Positions 50,076-59,135 of a stretch of DNA of 64,000 nucleotides are shown here, piece by piece. The notes beneath the pieces are model-generated. The model worked only from the letters and a program-made list of their open reading frames with translations, was not told the DNA's origin and did no database searches. Source of the DNA: Sulfuricurvum sp. Its GTDB lineage: Bacteria > Campylobacterota > Campylobacteria > Campylobacterales > Sulfurimonadaceae. Made by a program: the position numbers and the translations under genes. The stretch spans positions 1-64,000 of the forward strand of contig NZ_JALNYS010000016.1 of NCBI RefSeq assembly GCF_023229695.1, in the 5' to 3' direction. The first letter of the stretch is position 1; the number at the start of each line of letters is the position of its first letter.

Positions 50076-51162
50076 TTTTAATCACGTCTGAAAAAACGTC
50101 ATACAATTGGGTCACCTCATCCACACCGGTCCGCTCATTGGGCGCATGGATCGTATCGTTTTTGACCCCGAACTCAATGACATCAATCCCGAATTCGGCG
50201 ATAAAGCGTGCATCCGACGTTCCTCCGGCCGTGGAGTGTTTCGGTTTTATCCCGGTCACACGACCGATTGAAGCATCCAACGCTTTGACAATTCTCGTAT
50301 GGATATTGGTCATAAACGGTTTGGCCGACTGATCCAGCTTGAGGGTATAGTTCATCTCTTTAAAATAGCGATGGACAAAATTTTCAATATCCTCTTTGGT
50401 TGTTTTCGTCGAGTTGCGAACATTGAACATCATTTTAAGTTTCCCCGGAGTGACATTGGTCACCTCCATTCCGGCACGGATATCGGTAATGACAAATTGA
50501 CTCGGACTGAAAAACGCATCCCCCTTATCCAAATCAACCCCCGCCATGTGCTGAAGTACCTGAGAAACTTTATGAATCGGATTCGTCGCTTTTTCAGGAT
50601 AAGCCGCATGTCCCTGCTTCCCGTGTTTTTCAATAACACCGTTGATCGAACCGCGCCGTCCCACTTTCATGGCATCCCCGAAATTCTGTTCGCAGGTCGG
50701 CTCCGCGACAATCACCGCATCGGGAAGCATATGGTGTTCCTTGAGATAATGCAACACTTCAAGCGTCCCGTATTTGGCAGCCCCTTCCTCATCCGAAGTG
50801 AGAAGAAGGGAGAGGGTTCCGTTAAAGGATTCTGCCTCTTTAAGCGCCTGAACCGATGCGGCGACACCGCTTTTCATATCCTGAGCCCCTCGGGCATAGA
50901 TATATCCCCCTTTTTCAACGGCTTCGAACGGATCGGAATGCCACCCTTCCCCGGCGGGAACCACATCGACATGACCGGCGAAACACAAGTGGGGACCCTC
51001 TGCGAAACGGCGGTAGGCGAAGATATTTTTTACCTCGTTCCGATCTATCCGGATAAAGGTGAATTCATCCAGATACCCTTCCAAAAAATCAAATATCCCC
51101 CCCTCTTCGGGGGTTACACTTTTGGATTCCAAAAGTCTTTTAAAAAGTTTTATAACATCCAA
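50068..51162 (-). CDS. dapE: Succinyl-diaminopimelate desuccinylase DapE
   Basis: 364 residues. Di-zinc M20 enzyme of lysine and peptidoglycan precursor synthesis: FAGHVDVVPAGEGWHSDPF, YARGAQDMKSGVAASVQAL, LLLTSDEEGAAKYGT, VAEPTCEQNFGDAMKVGRRG, STAGGTSDARFIAEFG. Complete. Its last codons and stop lie in repeat copy 3. Three bases after mutS7's stop site in the opposite end sense: mutS7 is upstream on the plus coordinate and transcribed toward it. Confidence 0.95.
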   Translation of the reverse strand: MDVIKLFKRLLESKSVTPEEGGIFDFLEGYLDEFTFIRIDRNEVKNIFAYRRFAEGPHLCFAGHVDVVPAGEGWHSDPFEAVEKGGYIYARGAQDMKSGVAASVQALKEAESFNGTLSLLLTSDEEGAAKYGTLEVLHYLKEHHMLPDAVIVAEPTCEQNFGDAMKVGRRGSINGVIEKHGKQGHAAYPEKATNPIHKVSQVLQHMAGVDLDKGDAFFSPSQFVITDIRAGMEVTNVTPGKLKMMFNVRNSTKTTKEDIENFVHRYFKEMNYTLKLDQSAKPFMTNIHTRIVKALDASIGRVTGIKPKHSTAGGTSDARFIAEFGIDVIEFGVKNDTIHAPNERTGVDEVTQLYDVFSDVIKTY

Positions 51163-51165
51163 ATC

Positions 51166-53226
51166 TTATCCTTGCAACTGCATCTCATATTCCATACGCA
51201 AACCTTGAGGTGTCATTATAAATCCTCGCACTTTGATTTTGCCTTCAGCCATCATCCGATGATGCCGACCACAGAGGGGTATAAGGTGATGATGCTCTCT
51301 TTCCGCACCCTTTTTTTGATCCACTCGCACCAACGCACCGCAAATGATGCATTCGCACACCACGACATCCCGGTAACGCTTCATATGCTCCTTTTTATGG
51401 CCCAATTCCAAAAGGGTATACTCTTTTGCAAGATTTTCACGCAGCCGTTTGGCATTTTTCAAAAAAGCCGGATGCATATGGAGCGACTCGGCGAATTCAA
51501 GTCCGTAAACACTGCTCCCCCTTCCGGCTCTGAGAATACGATCATAAAGGAGAGAATCACTGTTTTCATCGTAACGGACACTTAAATGAAGACTCACCAC
51601 GTGACGTAGTCCGGTCAGTTCCTGAACCATCGAAAGTTGATGCAAATGGGTAGTCATTAAAAATAAAACCCCCTTCGAAGCCAGCTCCATCACTGTAGCC
51701 GCTACAATCGCAACGGCGGAGAGGGTTTCGGTACCGTGACTGATCTCGTCACCCAAAACCAGCGTTTTTGGGGTAATACGGTGAAAAATCGTATTCAGTT
51801 CCAACATCTCCACCCCGAACGTCGAAAGTGATTTCGCTACATTGTCCCGCGAAAGGATACGGGTATAAAGACCATCAAACAATGAGAATGTCATCGAAGC
51901 GGCAGGGACAAAAAATCCGGCTTGCGCTAAAACTACCGCAATCCCGATACTTTTCATTAAGGAAGATTTCCCGCTTGAATTGATTCCGTAGAGAAGGACA
52001 CCGTTAATATCGGCCCCGTCATGCACTTTCGAATCAAGCATCACCGTATTGGGATAAGGGAGGTCGAGGTAGTCACGTTTTCCCATCACGATATCGTTTG
52101 CGACATACGCAATCCCCTGGGATTCGACCAATAAATGACGAAGTCCCATCACCTGCAAAAAATTATCATCCCTTCGGGTTTGGATCACTCGGGGACGGGA
52201 GAGGCCATAGTGTTTTGAAACCCGCGCCGAAGAAACCGCCACATCGACTTGAGCAATGAAATGCAATAACGATCGGACAAACGGAACATATTGTTTTACC
52301 CAACGCCGATTTTGGTAATAGACCATCAAACCGTTGCAGCAAGGTAAAATCTCCTCTTCCGGCGTAAAAAAAATGGGAACTTTATGCGTTGTCAAATAGG
52401 CTAAAAGGTTCAAAACCTCTTGCATCGATCCGACACAACGTTCCGCCGTCTCCACACTCCCTTTTTGATTCTCGATAAGAAGCCACATCTCTTCCAAATC
52501 CCCGATCACCGATAGCATCTTCGCGATAACGGTATCATGCGGGCTCAGCCATTCACACCAGTTGTAACGGCGTTCCAACTCTTCAACATCCCGGATGGGA
52601 AGGTGCAAACGCAATCGCCCCAGCCGTTTCCCCATAGGCGTCACCATTTTTAATACCAATGCGTCGACGCTAAGGGCACGCGGGTCCGCAGAGGTAATCT
52701 CTAGCTGCTCCAACGCATTGTTGCCGATCTCCAACAATCCCGATATATCCAAAATAAAAGGGGATGAAATCGGAAGATAGGGCGATTGACGGACCATGAC
52801 GGACACCATTGCCAGCGCCTGAGCGGCCAATGGACGCGATTCCAACGAAAGATGTTCATGGGGAGTGAGCAACGTATTGAGTGCAAACGTCTCTTGAAAA
52901 AGGGGAATCTGATCTTCACAATTTATCGATCCATCGCTCACGTCATAATCAAAAAATTCAAAATGATTTTTTAACTCCGCAATGAGCTCCTTGCTCGAAG
53001 CACCGATCCGCAGCCGTTTGACATTCCCGATAGAGAGGAGGTGTTGCACCTGATCAACCGCCCCGTACGGATGAAACGGACTGCTCTTTATCTCGCACAC
53101 CCAGCTTTGCATTCCCAAACGCTCTACGTAAGCGAAACCGATACAAATGCCGTTTTGCCCTTTATCTATATAAACTGCTCCAACAGAACCGTTTATCAAA
53201 AAATCATCAAATGAATAGCTGTTCAT
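51166..53226 (-). CDS. MutS7-type MutS protein with C-terminal HNH motif
   Basis: 686 residues. MutS core and ATPase domain: Walker A GINSSGKSS (about 412-420, a variant of GPNMGGKST), SRDNVAKSLSTFGVEML, Walker B LVLGDEISHGTETLSAVAI, MTTHLHQLSMV. After the ATPase domain comes a Cys/His segment, CECIICGALV (about 622) followed by EREHHHLIPLCGRHHRMM, the pattern of an HNH endonuclease with a zinc site. This MutS-HNH architecture defines the MutS7 subfamily known from Campylobacterota, some giant viruses and the mitochondrial genome of octocorals (mtMutS). It may combine mismatch binding and nicking in one protein; activity here is inferred. Confidence 0.85.
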   Translation of the reverse strand: MNSYSFDDFLINGSVGAVYIDKGQNGICIGFAYVERLGMQSWVCEIKSSPFHPYGAVDQVQHLLSIGNVKRLRIGASSKELIAELKNHFEFFDYDVSDGSINCEDQIPLFQETFALNTLLTPHEHLSLESRPLAAQALAMVSVMVRQSPYLPISSPFILDISGLLEIGNNALEQLEITSADPRALSVDALVLKMVTPMGKRLGRLRLHLPIRDVEELERRYNWCEWLSPHDTVIAKMLSVIGDLEEMWLLIENQKGSVETAERCVGSMQEVLNLLAYLTTHKVPIFFTPEEEILPCCNGLMVYYQNRRWVKQYVPFVRSLLHFIAQVDVAVSSARVSKHYGLSRPRVIQTRRDDNFLQVMGLRHLLVESQGIAYVANDIVMGKRDYLDLPYPNTVMLDSKVHDGADINGVLLYGINSSGKSSLMKSIGIAVVLAQAGFFVPAASMTFSLFDGLYTRILSRDNVAKSLSTFGVEMLELNTIFHRITPKTLVLGDEISHGTETLSAVAIVAATVMELASKGVLFLMTTHLHQLSMVQELTGLRHVVSLHLSVRYDENSDSLLYDRILRAGRGSSVYGLEFAESLHMHPAFLKNAKRLRENLAKEYTLLELGHKKEHMKRYRDVVVCECIICGALVRVDQKKGAEREHHHLIPLCGRHHRMMAEGKIKVRGFIMTPQGLRMEYEMQLQG

Positions 53227-53413
53227 ACCACGATTATACCTTTTTTGAACTCAAATTGCCCGATCCACTTTGATTTAAGATATAATTTTCGAATATGAGA
53301 AAAAAATAAGTTTAAGTGCTTTAACGGTTTTGTAACATTACGCTGATTAGAATACGTTTTTTATGAAATACTAAAGTTCTATATACCACCATGAGAAGAG
53401 AGATTATCATCCT

Positions 53414-53836
53414 ATGAAACGCCCTACTCCGATAAATGAAGAAGTTTTATTCGACGGACGCAGTCTTATATCCGAAACCGATACAAAAGGGATTATTACC
53501 TATATCAATCGAAAATTCACCGAAATGACAGGGTATACCGCCGTGGAAGCCGTAGGTCAGCCCCACAGTCTGTTACGCCATCCCGATATGCCGAAAGCGG
53601 GATTTGAACAAATGTGGAAAGTGATTGAAAGCGGTAAAATCTGGGAAGGATATGTTAAAAATCTCCGCAAAGACGGCAAATTCTACTGGGTTGTTGTCCA
53701 TATTGTCCCAAAACTGGACGAAGAAGGGAGTGTCATCGGCTACATTGCATCCCGTAAAATGCCGGACCGCAACCGCTTGAGAATCATCGAAGAGCAATAC
53801 GCTCAATTGTTAGCCGAAGAGAAGCAAGGTAAATAA
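53414..53836 (+). CDS. Single PAS-domain protein (CetB/Aer-like)
   Basis: 140 residues, nearly all one PAS domain: SETDTKGIITYINRKFTEMT, GYTAVEAVGQPHSLLRHPDM, PKAGFEQMWKVIESGKIWEG, YVKNLRKDGKFYWVVVHIVP. The last stretch is typical of the FAD-binding PAS of Aer and of CetB, which with a separate signalling protein CetA gives energy taxis in Campylobacter. No CetA partner is adjacent. Cytoplasmic, no membrane segment. It is followed by a strong terminator. Confidence 0.85.
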   Translation: MKRPTPINEEVLFDGRSLISETDTKGIITYINRKFTEMTGYTAVEAVGQPHSLLRHPDMPKAGFEQMWKVIESGKIWEGYVKNLRKDGKFYWVVVHIVPKLDEEGSVIGYIASRKMPDRNRLRIIEEQYAQLLAEEKQGK

Positions 53837-53840
53837 TCGC

Positions 53841-55160
53841 TTAGAGAGTGGTATGAAGCCACTCTTTTTTTTGATACACCCTCCAAAACCACCACCCTTT
53901 AATAAACGTTTCCATACTCATCGCAACGTATACCCAGACAATCTCCCACCCCATCCCCATGACGGCATAAGAAGGGATAATACGGAAACACCATAAAGAG
54001 AGCGTATTGATCCGTAAGGTGGTTTTCGTAGCCCCTGCCCCTCGCAATGCACCGCTAAAGACAAACGTCAATGCCAGCGGGATTTGTGAAATACCGACTA
54101 ACCGCAGATAAAGGGACGCTTGCTCGATTGTCAATAGATCGTGGGTAAACAAGGAAGCAAGCTTCTCGGGAAAGAGAAATAATACGATGCCGACACTCCC
54201 CATAAACATTGCCGCGACTTTGGCACTGAGTATCCCTGAATAATAGGCATTTTCCAGTTTTTTGGCACCGATATTTTGCCCCGCAAGGACCATCGCCGCA
54301 ACCGAGAACCCAAATCCGGGCATGAATGCCAATGCTTCGATGCGCAAACCGATCTGGTATCCCGCCATTGCATGGGTTCCGTACGATCCGATAATCATCA
54401 CAAACAGCATAAAGGAGCCGACTCCGATGCTCCGTTCATACGCCGCAGGGGTACCGATTCGAAGCACTTTTTTCAGATCATTTTTGGAAAATACCGGATA
54501 AATTCCCAAGGCTCCCCTGCGATTGGCAAATATCCAACCGTACAGTATCAGATTAAAAGCATACGCACACACGGTTGCATAAGCAGCTCCGGCAACCCCC
54601 ATAGCCTCAAATCCGCCATGCCCGAAAATAAAAAGATAATTCAACCCCGCATTTAAAAAAGCGGAAAAGATTTTAATATACAACGAACTCCGGGTATCCC
54701 CTGCGGCGGAGAGGGCATTGTAGGCCAGTGCATCCAAAAAAATAAACGTCATCCCCAGTGACAAGATGCCGAAATAGCGGTTCCCTAAAACAATCACATC
54801 CTCAGCCGATCCCATCCATCGAAAAAAGTGGCCGCTAAAATACCATCCGCTCAATCCGACGACTATGGATAACGCAATGGCAAAATAGGCGGTCGAAAAC
54901 ATTACCCTCGATCCCCTCTTCACCCGTCCGCTTCCGATATATCGGGAGATCAAAGCAGTAGAACCGACGATATAAAGCGTCATGGCCACTTGAATCATCA
55001 TCATAAACTGCATGCTGAGCCCTACTGCGGCCAATGCCGCCGCACCCAATGAGCCGACCATGATCAAATCAATCAAAATTTGGAGAATATCAAGAAGATG
55101 TTTAAAGGCCGCCGGGATGGCTAAGGCCAAAACGTTCTGTCGCATCGAAGAGGTGTTCAA
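53841..55160 (-). CDS. MATE family efflux protein
   Basis: 439 residues, 12 membrane segments. Family blocks: LALAIPAAFKHLLDILQILI, DLIMVGSLGAAALAAVGLSM, near residue 230 YERSIGVGSFMLFVMI, and VAAMVLAGQNIGAKKLENAY. Sodium- or proton-driven export of organic cations or drugs. It overlaps the start of the small gene before it by 4 bases. Its 3' end contains the terminator of the opposing PAS gene (53845-53872). Confidence 0.92.
   Translation of the reverse strand: MNTSSMRQNVLALAIPAAFKHLLDILQILIDLIMVGSLGAAALAAVGLSMQFMMMIQVAMTLYIVGSTALISRYIGSGRVKRGSRVMFSTAYFAIALSIVVGLSGWYFSGHFFRWMGSAEDVIVLGNRYFGILSLGMTFIFLDALAYNALSAAGDTRSSLYIKIFSAFLNAGLNYLFIFGHGGFEAMGVAGAAYATVCAYAFNLILYGWIFANRRGALGIYPVFSKNDLKKVLRIGTPAAYERSIGVGSFMLFVMIIGSYGTHAMAGYQIGLRIEALAFMPGFGFSVAAMVLAGQNIGAKKLENAYYSGILSAKVAAMFMGSVGIVLFLFPEKLASLFTHDLLTIEQASLYLRLVGISQIPLALTFVFSGALRGAGATKTTLRINTLSLWCFRIIPSYAVMGMGWEIVWVYVAMSMETFIKGWWFWRVYQKKEWLHTTL
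53845..53872 (+). terminator. Rho-independent terminator of the PAS gene
   Basis: AGAGTGG (53845-53851), loop TATGAAG, CCACTCT (53859-53865), then seven more T. Nine bases past the PAS stop codon at 53834-53836. It lies wholly within the last codons of the convergent MATE gene, so one sequence serves as terminator on one strand and protein code on the other. Confidence 0.88.
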
Positions 55161-55441
55161 GCGTTAACTAATCTTGCAATCTCATGCATCGCATCAAACA
55201 AAGACTCTTTTGTTGGATAGTGAAACTCAATTCGATTCACCGGCACTTCCCCCACCGGATCAAAATCACAAATCAGCACATAACATTCCAACGTAATCAC
55301 CTCTTCTTTGAGTTCCGCCCACTCCAGCGAAACCGACGCTCTCTCTCCTGCGGCATGGATCAATGCCGCAGGATAGAGCCGGGTCACTTTTGAAAGGTCC
55401 GCCGTTACCCCCTCATGTTCATACAAAATAGCCGGTTTCAT
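55157..55441 (-). CDS. Small conserved-looking protein, unknown function
   Basis: 94 residues: MKPAILYEHEGVTADLSKVT at the start, a central beta-strand-like region RASVSLEWAELKEEVI and a C-terminal helix KESLFDAMHEIARLVN. No signal or membrane segment. Overlaps the MFS gene before and the MATE gene after by 4 bases each, so the three are translated as one unit. No family recognised. Confidence 0.75.
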   Translation of the reverse strand: MKPAILYEHEGVTADLSKVTRLYPAALIHAAGERASVSLEWAELKEEVITLECYVLICDFDPVGEVPVNRIEFHYPTKESLFDAMHEIARLVNA

Positions 55442-56643
55442 TCAATCTCCTCCAGTGCAAAATGGTTCCGTATCCAACCGTAATAGCCGCTCGCAATCAA
55501 AAACAGTACCGCCAAAATCATCGTAATGCTCTCCAGGGAGTAGTTCAATTTAGCCAGATACCCGATCATTAACGACGTCAACGTCCCCACCCCTAAAAAA
55601 ATCATATCGTTATACGCAATAACCCTACCGTAATACTCCTCTTTTGTATGATGCTGCAATAGCGTGTAGGTATAGGACCATAACGTTGTCGTTACAAATC
55701 CTACCAATACCGATGCTGCCAAAGAGAGGTAAAAATCACTCAAAACCATTGCCCACAATGCGATGGCAACGGCTTCAGCAATGAGCAAATAGCGCAAACG
55801 GCGATTATTCATCCGATGTCCCAGCACCATCGGACCGATAACAAGCCCAATGGCACGGGAGGCATGTACCAACCCGATCGCCATGGAAACGGCAATGACG
55901 TTCGAATAATAATATTTTGCACTCAATGCGACCAAAGCGTCAAATGCCGTCAATCCGATCACCGCATGAAGCAGCATCAGATGAAAAACAATTTTGTGGG
56001 TACGGATATAGTTATAAGCATCCGCCATCATTGCGGTAAAGCCGATCTTGACCTTTTCAACTTTCAGATCAATGTGCAACCCCTTCAAAAGGAGCAGAAC
56101 AAGGGCAAAAAGTCCGGCATCCAACAAAAATGCGCTGCTCGTTCCCAACCAATAAACGAACATCCCGCTCAATGCCATCCCCAACGTATACGATAATGAC
56201 CAAATGATCGAGTGAATCTCATTGGCGGCTTGAAGAACTTTCCCCTCCACTATTCTCGGAAGGAGCGACATTTCGACCGTAAAATGAAAACTCGATGCCC
56301 CCATACGGATAAATACCAGAATATACAACAGCCACAGCATCTGGATCGTATCAATACTAAGGAGCAACAAAGTGCAAACAATTTCAATCACTGTCAAAAA
56401 AATCAATAATCTTTTCGGACTGATACGGTCGATTATCACACCGCTTAAAGGGGCTTGCAGCACACCCGGTAAAAAATGAAGTGCCGCGACAAAGGCAATG
56501 ATCGTTGCATCTACTTCCATTTGAATCAATAGCGTATAAATGGCAACATTACTGAACCAAGCACCGAAATAAGCGATGAGCTGGATCAGCGAGAGGCGGC
56601 GCAGTAACGGAAAATTTTGTAAAAGGACCCAATATCGTTTCAT
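55438..56643 (-). CDS. MFS transporter
   Basis: 401 residues, 12 membrane segments. LLRRLSLIQLIAYFGAWFSN at the start, APLSGVIIDRISPKRLLIFL (loop 2-3 motif G-x-x-x-D-R), HASRAIGLVIGPMVLGHRM. Resembles the macrolide-efflux/enterobactin-exporter (EntS-like) branch. Substrate unknown. First gene of a three-gene operon with the small protein and the MATE exporter; divergent from flaG. Confidence 0.88.
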   Translation of the reverse strand: MKRYWVLLQNFPLLRRLSLIQLIAYFGAWFSNVAIYTLLIQMEVDATIIAFVAALHFLPGVLQAPLSGVIIDRISPKRLLIFLTVIEIVCTLLLLSIDTIQMLWLLYILVFIRMGASSFHFTVEMSLLPRIVEGKVLQAANEIHSIIWSLSYTLGMALSGMFVYWLGTSSAFLLDAGLFALVLLLLKGLHIDLKVEKVKIGFTAMMADAYNYIRTHKIVFHLMLLHAVIGLTAFDALVALSAKYYYSNVIAVSMAIGLVHASRAIGLVIGPMVLGHRMNNRRLRYLLIAEAVAIALWAMVLSDFYLSLAASVLVGFVTTTLWSYTYTLLQHHTKEEYYGRVIAYNDMIFLGVGTLTSLMIGYLAKLNYSLESITMILAVLFLIASGYYGWIRNHFALEEIE

Positions 56644-56667
56644 AAACGCAAGGGTATCATAGATTGC

Positions 56668-56694
56668 TAAAGTTTTAATTCATATGGACGATCT
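56668..56694 (+). promoter_or_regulatory. Sigma28 (FliA) promoter of flaG
   Basis: TAAAGTTT (56668-56675) is a perfect -35 of the sigma28 class; an 11-base spacer leads to GACGATCT (56687-56694), matching 5 of 8 positions of GCCGATAA. It is 38 bases upstream of the flaG ATG. This assigns flaG and the chaperones after it to the late flagellar regulon. Confidence 0.72.
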
Positions 56695-56731
56695 AGTAAA
56701 CAGATAATCTTTCAGATGAAGGAGAACCAAT

Positions 56732-57127
56732 ATGGAAATCTTTAAAGCCACTGCAAAAACTCAGCAGAGTATGAGCCTAACACCAAAAAGCAGTACAACC
56801 GAATTGCAACATGCACAGAGTGCCCAAAAAACAGAAGAAGTCCAAATCAATCAGGAGAAAAAAACAGAGAACGGGAGTGAACAAAAAACTGAAAAGGTAG
56901 AGACGCAAAAACAAATGGATCAATTACTAAAAGAGCTTAATAATGCACTTGATCCGTTTCATACATCATTACGTTTCGGATTTGACAACCAATCGGATGA
57001 TTTTTATGTTTCGGTTATCGAAACCAAAACCAACCACACGTTGAGACGTTTCCCAGCGGAGGAAGCACAGCAGCTTCTCCCTAAAATTCAGGAGTTTAAC
57101 GGTATCTTATTTGATCAAAAAGGGTAA
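56732..57127 (+). CDS. flaG: FlaG family flagellar protein
   Basis: 131 residues. The first 70 are low-complexity and Gln/Lys/Glu rich; the C-terminal half is the FlaG domain: LKELNNALDPFHTSLRFGFD, DDFYVSVIETKTNHTLRRFP, PKIQEFNGILFDQKG. It influences filament length in related bacteria. GGAGA precedes the ATG. In many relatives flaG is followed by fliD; here fliS comes next. Confidence 0.9.
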   Translation: MEIFKATAKTQQSMSLTPKSSTTELQHAQSAQKTEEVQINQEKKTENGSEQKTEKVETQKQMDQLLKELNNALDPFHTSLRFGFDNQSDDFYVSVIETKTNHTLRRFPAEEAQQLLPKIQEFNGILFDQKG

Positions 57128-57199
57128 TCTCTGCTCAGGTATAGTTTAAAACAAAAATATTTATTTATAAATTTATGATCTTAAAAAAAGGAAATTCTC

Positions 57200-57580
57200 A
57201 TGTATAACAATCTTGCTTATAATACTTACGCCCAAAACAACATAGGCATTGAATCTCCTGAAAAATTGGTTCAAATGATGTACGAGGGGATTTTACGTTT
57301 CAATATGCAAGCCAAACGTTCGATCAATGAAGGCGACATTGAAAAACGGACCTACTGGGTCAACCGTTCCAGTGCCATATTCAGTGAGCTGATCAATATT
57401 TTGGACTATTCGCAAGGGGATGTTGCCCATTATCTCTCAGAACTCTACAACTATCAGCTCCGCTTGCTTGTTGAAACCGTTATTCACAACGATGCTACAA
57501 AATTGGATGAGGTCAATAAAGTAGTCAAAGGGCTTCTCGAAGCCTGGAAAGAGAGCGCTGATGTGGCTAACCGAGCTTAA
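57200..57580 (+). CDS. fliS: Flagellin chaperone FliS
   Basis: 126 residues. NNLAYNTYAQNNIGIESPEK, LVQMMYEGILRFNMQAKRSI, NRSSAIFSELINILDYSQGD, LSELYNYQLRLLVETVIHND: a four-helix FliS with all usual blocks. It binds the flagellin C-terminus before export. AAAGGAA precedes the ATG. Overlaps the next gene by 20 bases. Confidence 0.95.
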   Translation: MYNNLAYNTYAQNNIGIESPEKLVQMMYEGILRFNMQAKRSINEGDIEKRTYWVNRSSAIFSELINILDYSQGDVAHYLSELYNYQLRLLVETVIHNDATKLDEVNKVVKGLLEAWKESADVANRA

Positions 57581-57815
57581 AACAGCACTGATCTTGGAAG
57601 AGACAGATACGATATCGTCATTAATTGACCAAATGCCGGTTTTTGAAACTCTGGAAAAGATGGAAGAAGCAGCCTATCTACTTCATCAAACCGCTACCCT
57701 TCTTGAGAATAAGAAAGGGGATGCGGCCAGAACCTTACAACAACTGAAAAGTGCCCTTGATTTTCTTAAATCAACACAAACAGACCTTCCTTCCTCATTA
57801 AATCTAAAATTTTAA
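57561..57815 (+). CDS. FliT-like flagellar chaperone
   Basis: 84 residues, predicted all-helical (ELKTALILEETDTISSLIDQ, MEEAAYLLHQTATLLENKKG, ARTLQQLKSALDFLKSTQ). Position directly after fliS with overlapping start suggests FliT, the FliD chaperone; the sequence itself is too short and variable for proof. Confidence 0.65.
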   Translation: MWLTELKTALILEETDTISSLIDQMPVFETLEKMEEAAYLLHQTATLLENKKGDAARTLQQLKSALDFLKSTQTDLPSSLNLKF

Positions 57816-57855
57816 CACTTGTCTCATCGTTTTTTTGCTAGAATCGCACCATTCA

Positions 57856-57870
57856 CTCCATAATATGGAG
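57856..57870. promoter_or_regulatory. Perfect short palindrome in the argG leader
   Basis: CTCCAT-AAT-ATGGAG, six-base arms with a 3-base centre, 32 bases upstream of the argG ATG. It could be an operator or a small leader hairpin. It does not resemble the ArgR box. Confidence 0.35.
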
Positions 57871-57902
57871 AAATGCAAGCCCGTCAGCTTCAAAGGATGC
57901 AC

Positions 57903-59120
57903 ATGAAAAAAGAGGTCAAAAAAGTTGTTCTCGCCTATTCCGGCGGATTGGATACCAGTGTCATTTTAAAATGGCTACAGGATGAGTATAAATGTGAAGT
58001 GATTACGTTTACCGCCGATATCGGCCAAGGTGAAGAGGTTGAACCCGCACGTGCCAAAGCAATCAGCCTCGGAATCAAACCGGAAAACATTTATATCGAG
58101 GACCTTAGAGAAGAGTTCGTACGCGACTATGTGTTTCCAATGTTCCGTGCCAATGCAATCTATGAAGGGGAGTATCTTCTTGGAACATCGATTGCCCGCC
58201 CTCTTATTGCCAAACGCCAAGCTGAAATTGCCCGCATAACCGGTGCCGATGCCGTCAGTCACGGTGCAACCGGAAAAGGAAATGATCAGGTCCGCTTTGA
58301 GATGGGGTATCTGGGGCAGAACAGTGCGCTCACCATCATCGCACCATGGCGTGAATGGGATCTAAACTCCCGCGAAAAGCTCCTCGCGTATGCTGCTGAG
58401 CACGGTATTAAAATCGAAATGAGCGGTAAAAAATCACCCTACTCCATGGATGCCAATCTCTTGCATATCTCTTATGAGGGGGGGATTCTTGAAGATCCTG
58501 CCGCAGAACCCGAAGAGAGCATGTGGCGTTGGACCGTTTCCCCGCAGGATGCTCCTAATGAAGCCGAATACATCGAAATCGGCTACGAAAAAGGGGATCC
58601 CATCAGCCTTAACGGAAAAGCGCTTTCTCCGGCGGTCATGTTAGAACAGCTCAATATTATTGCCGGACGTCACGGAATCGGACGTGCCGATATCGTCGAA
58701 AACCGTTTCGTCGGGATGAAAAGCCGTGGATGCTATGAAACACCGGGCGGTACGATTATGCTAAAAGCACACCGCGCGATTGAGTCATTGACCCTCGACC
58801 GTGAAGAGGCACATCTGAAAGATGAATTGATGCCACGCTACGCAAAACTTATTTACAACGGATTCTGGTTTTCCCCGGAGCGTGCAATGCTCCAAGCGGC
58901 CATAGATAAAACACAGGAAAATGTACGCGGCACCGTTCGCCTTAAACTGTACAAGGGGGGGGTATACGTTGTCGGACGAAGTTCCGATCTATCCCTTTTT
59001 AACCCTGAATACTGTACCTTTGAAGAAGATGCGGTTTATGATCAAAAAGATGCCGGCGGATTTATTAAACTCAATGCGTTGCGTTTCATCATCGCCGGTA
59101 AAGCCCGTAAAAACAAATAA
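57903..59120 (+). CDS. argG: Argininosuccinate synthase
   Basis: 405 residues from the ATG at 57903 (AAAGGA 6 bases upstream; the frame opens earlier at 57873). KKVVLAYSGGLDTSVILKWL (PP-loop), FTADIGQGEEVEPARAKA, GTSIARPLIAKRQAEIA, SHGATGKGNDQVRFE, SPYSMDANLLHISYEGGILE. Joins citrulline and aspartate in arginine synthesis. Complete. Confidence 0.97.
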   Translation: MKKEVKKVVLAYSGGLDTSVILKWLQDEYKCEVITFTADIGQGEEVEPARAKAISLGIKPENIYIEDLREEFVRDYVFPMFRANAIYEGEYLLGTSIARPLIAKRQAEIARITGADAVSHGATGKGNDQVRFEMGYLGQNSALTIIAPWREWDLNSREKLLAYAAEHGIKIEMSGKKSPYSMDANLLHISYEGGILEDPAAEPEESMWRWTVSPQDAPNEAEYIEIGYEKGDPISLNGKALSPAVMLEQLNIIAGRHGIGRADIVENRFVGMKSRGCYETPGGTIMLKAHRAIESLTLDREEAHLKDELMPRYAKLIYNGFWFSPERAMLQAAIDKTQENVRGTVRLKLYKGGVYVVGRSSDLSLFNPEYCTFEEDAVYDQKDAGGFIKLNALRFIIAGKARKNK

Positions 59121-59135
59121 CCTTAGGATATCCGT

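Noticed and set aside
50299..51585. 428-codon open frame on the plus strand
   Set aside because: It lies wholly antisense to dapE and the end of mutS7, both of which have clear family motifs. The frame has no recognisable domain and no ribosome-binding site.
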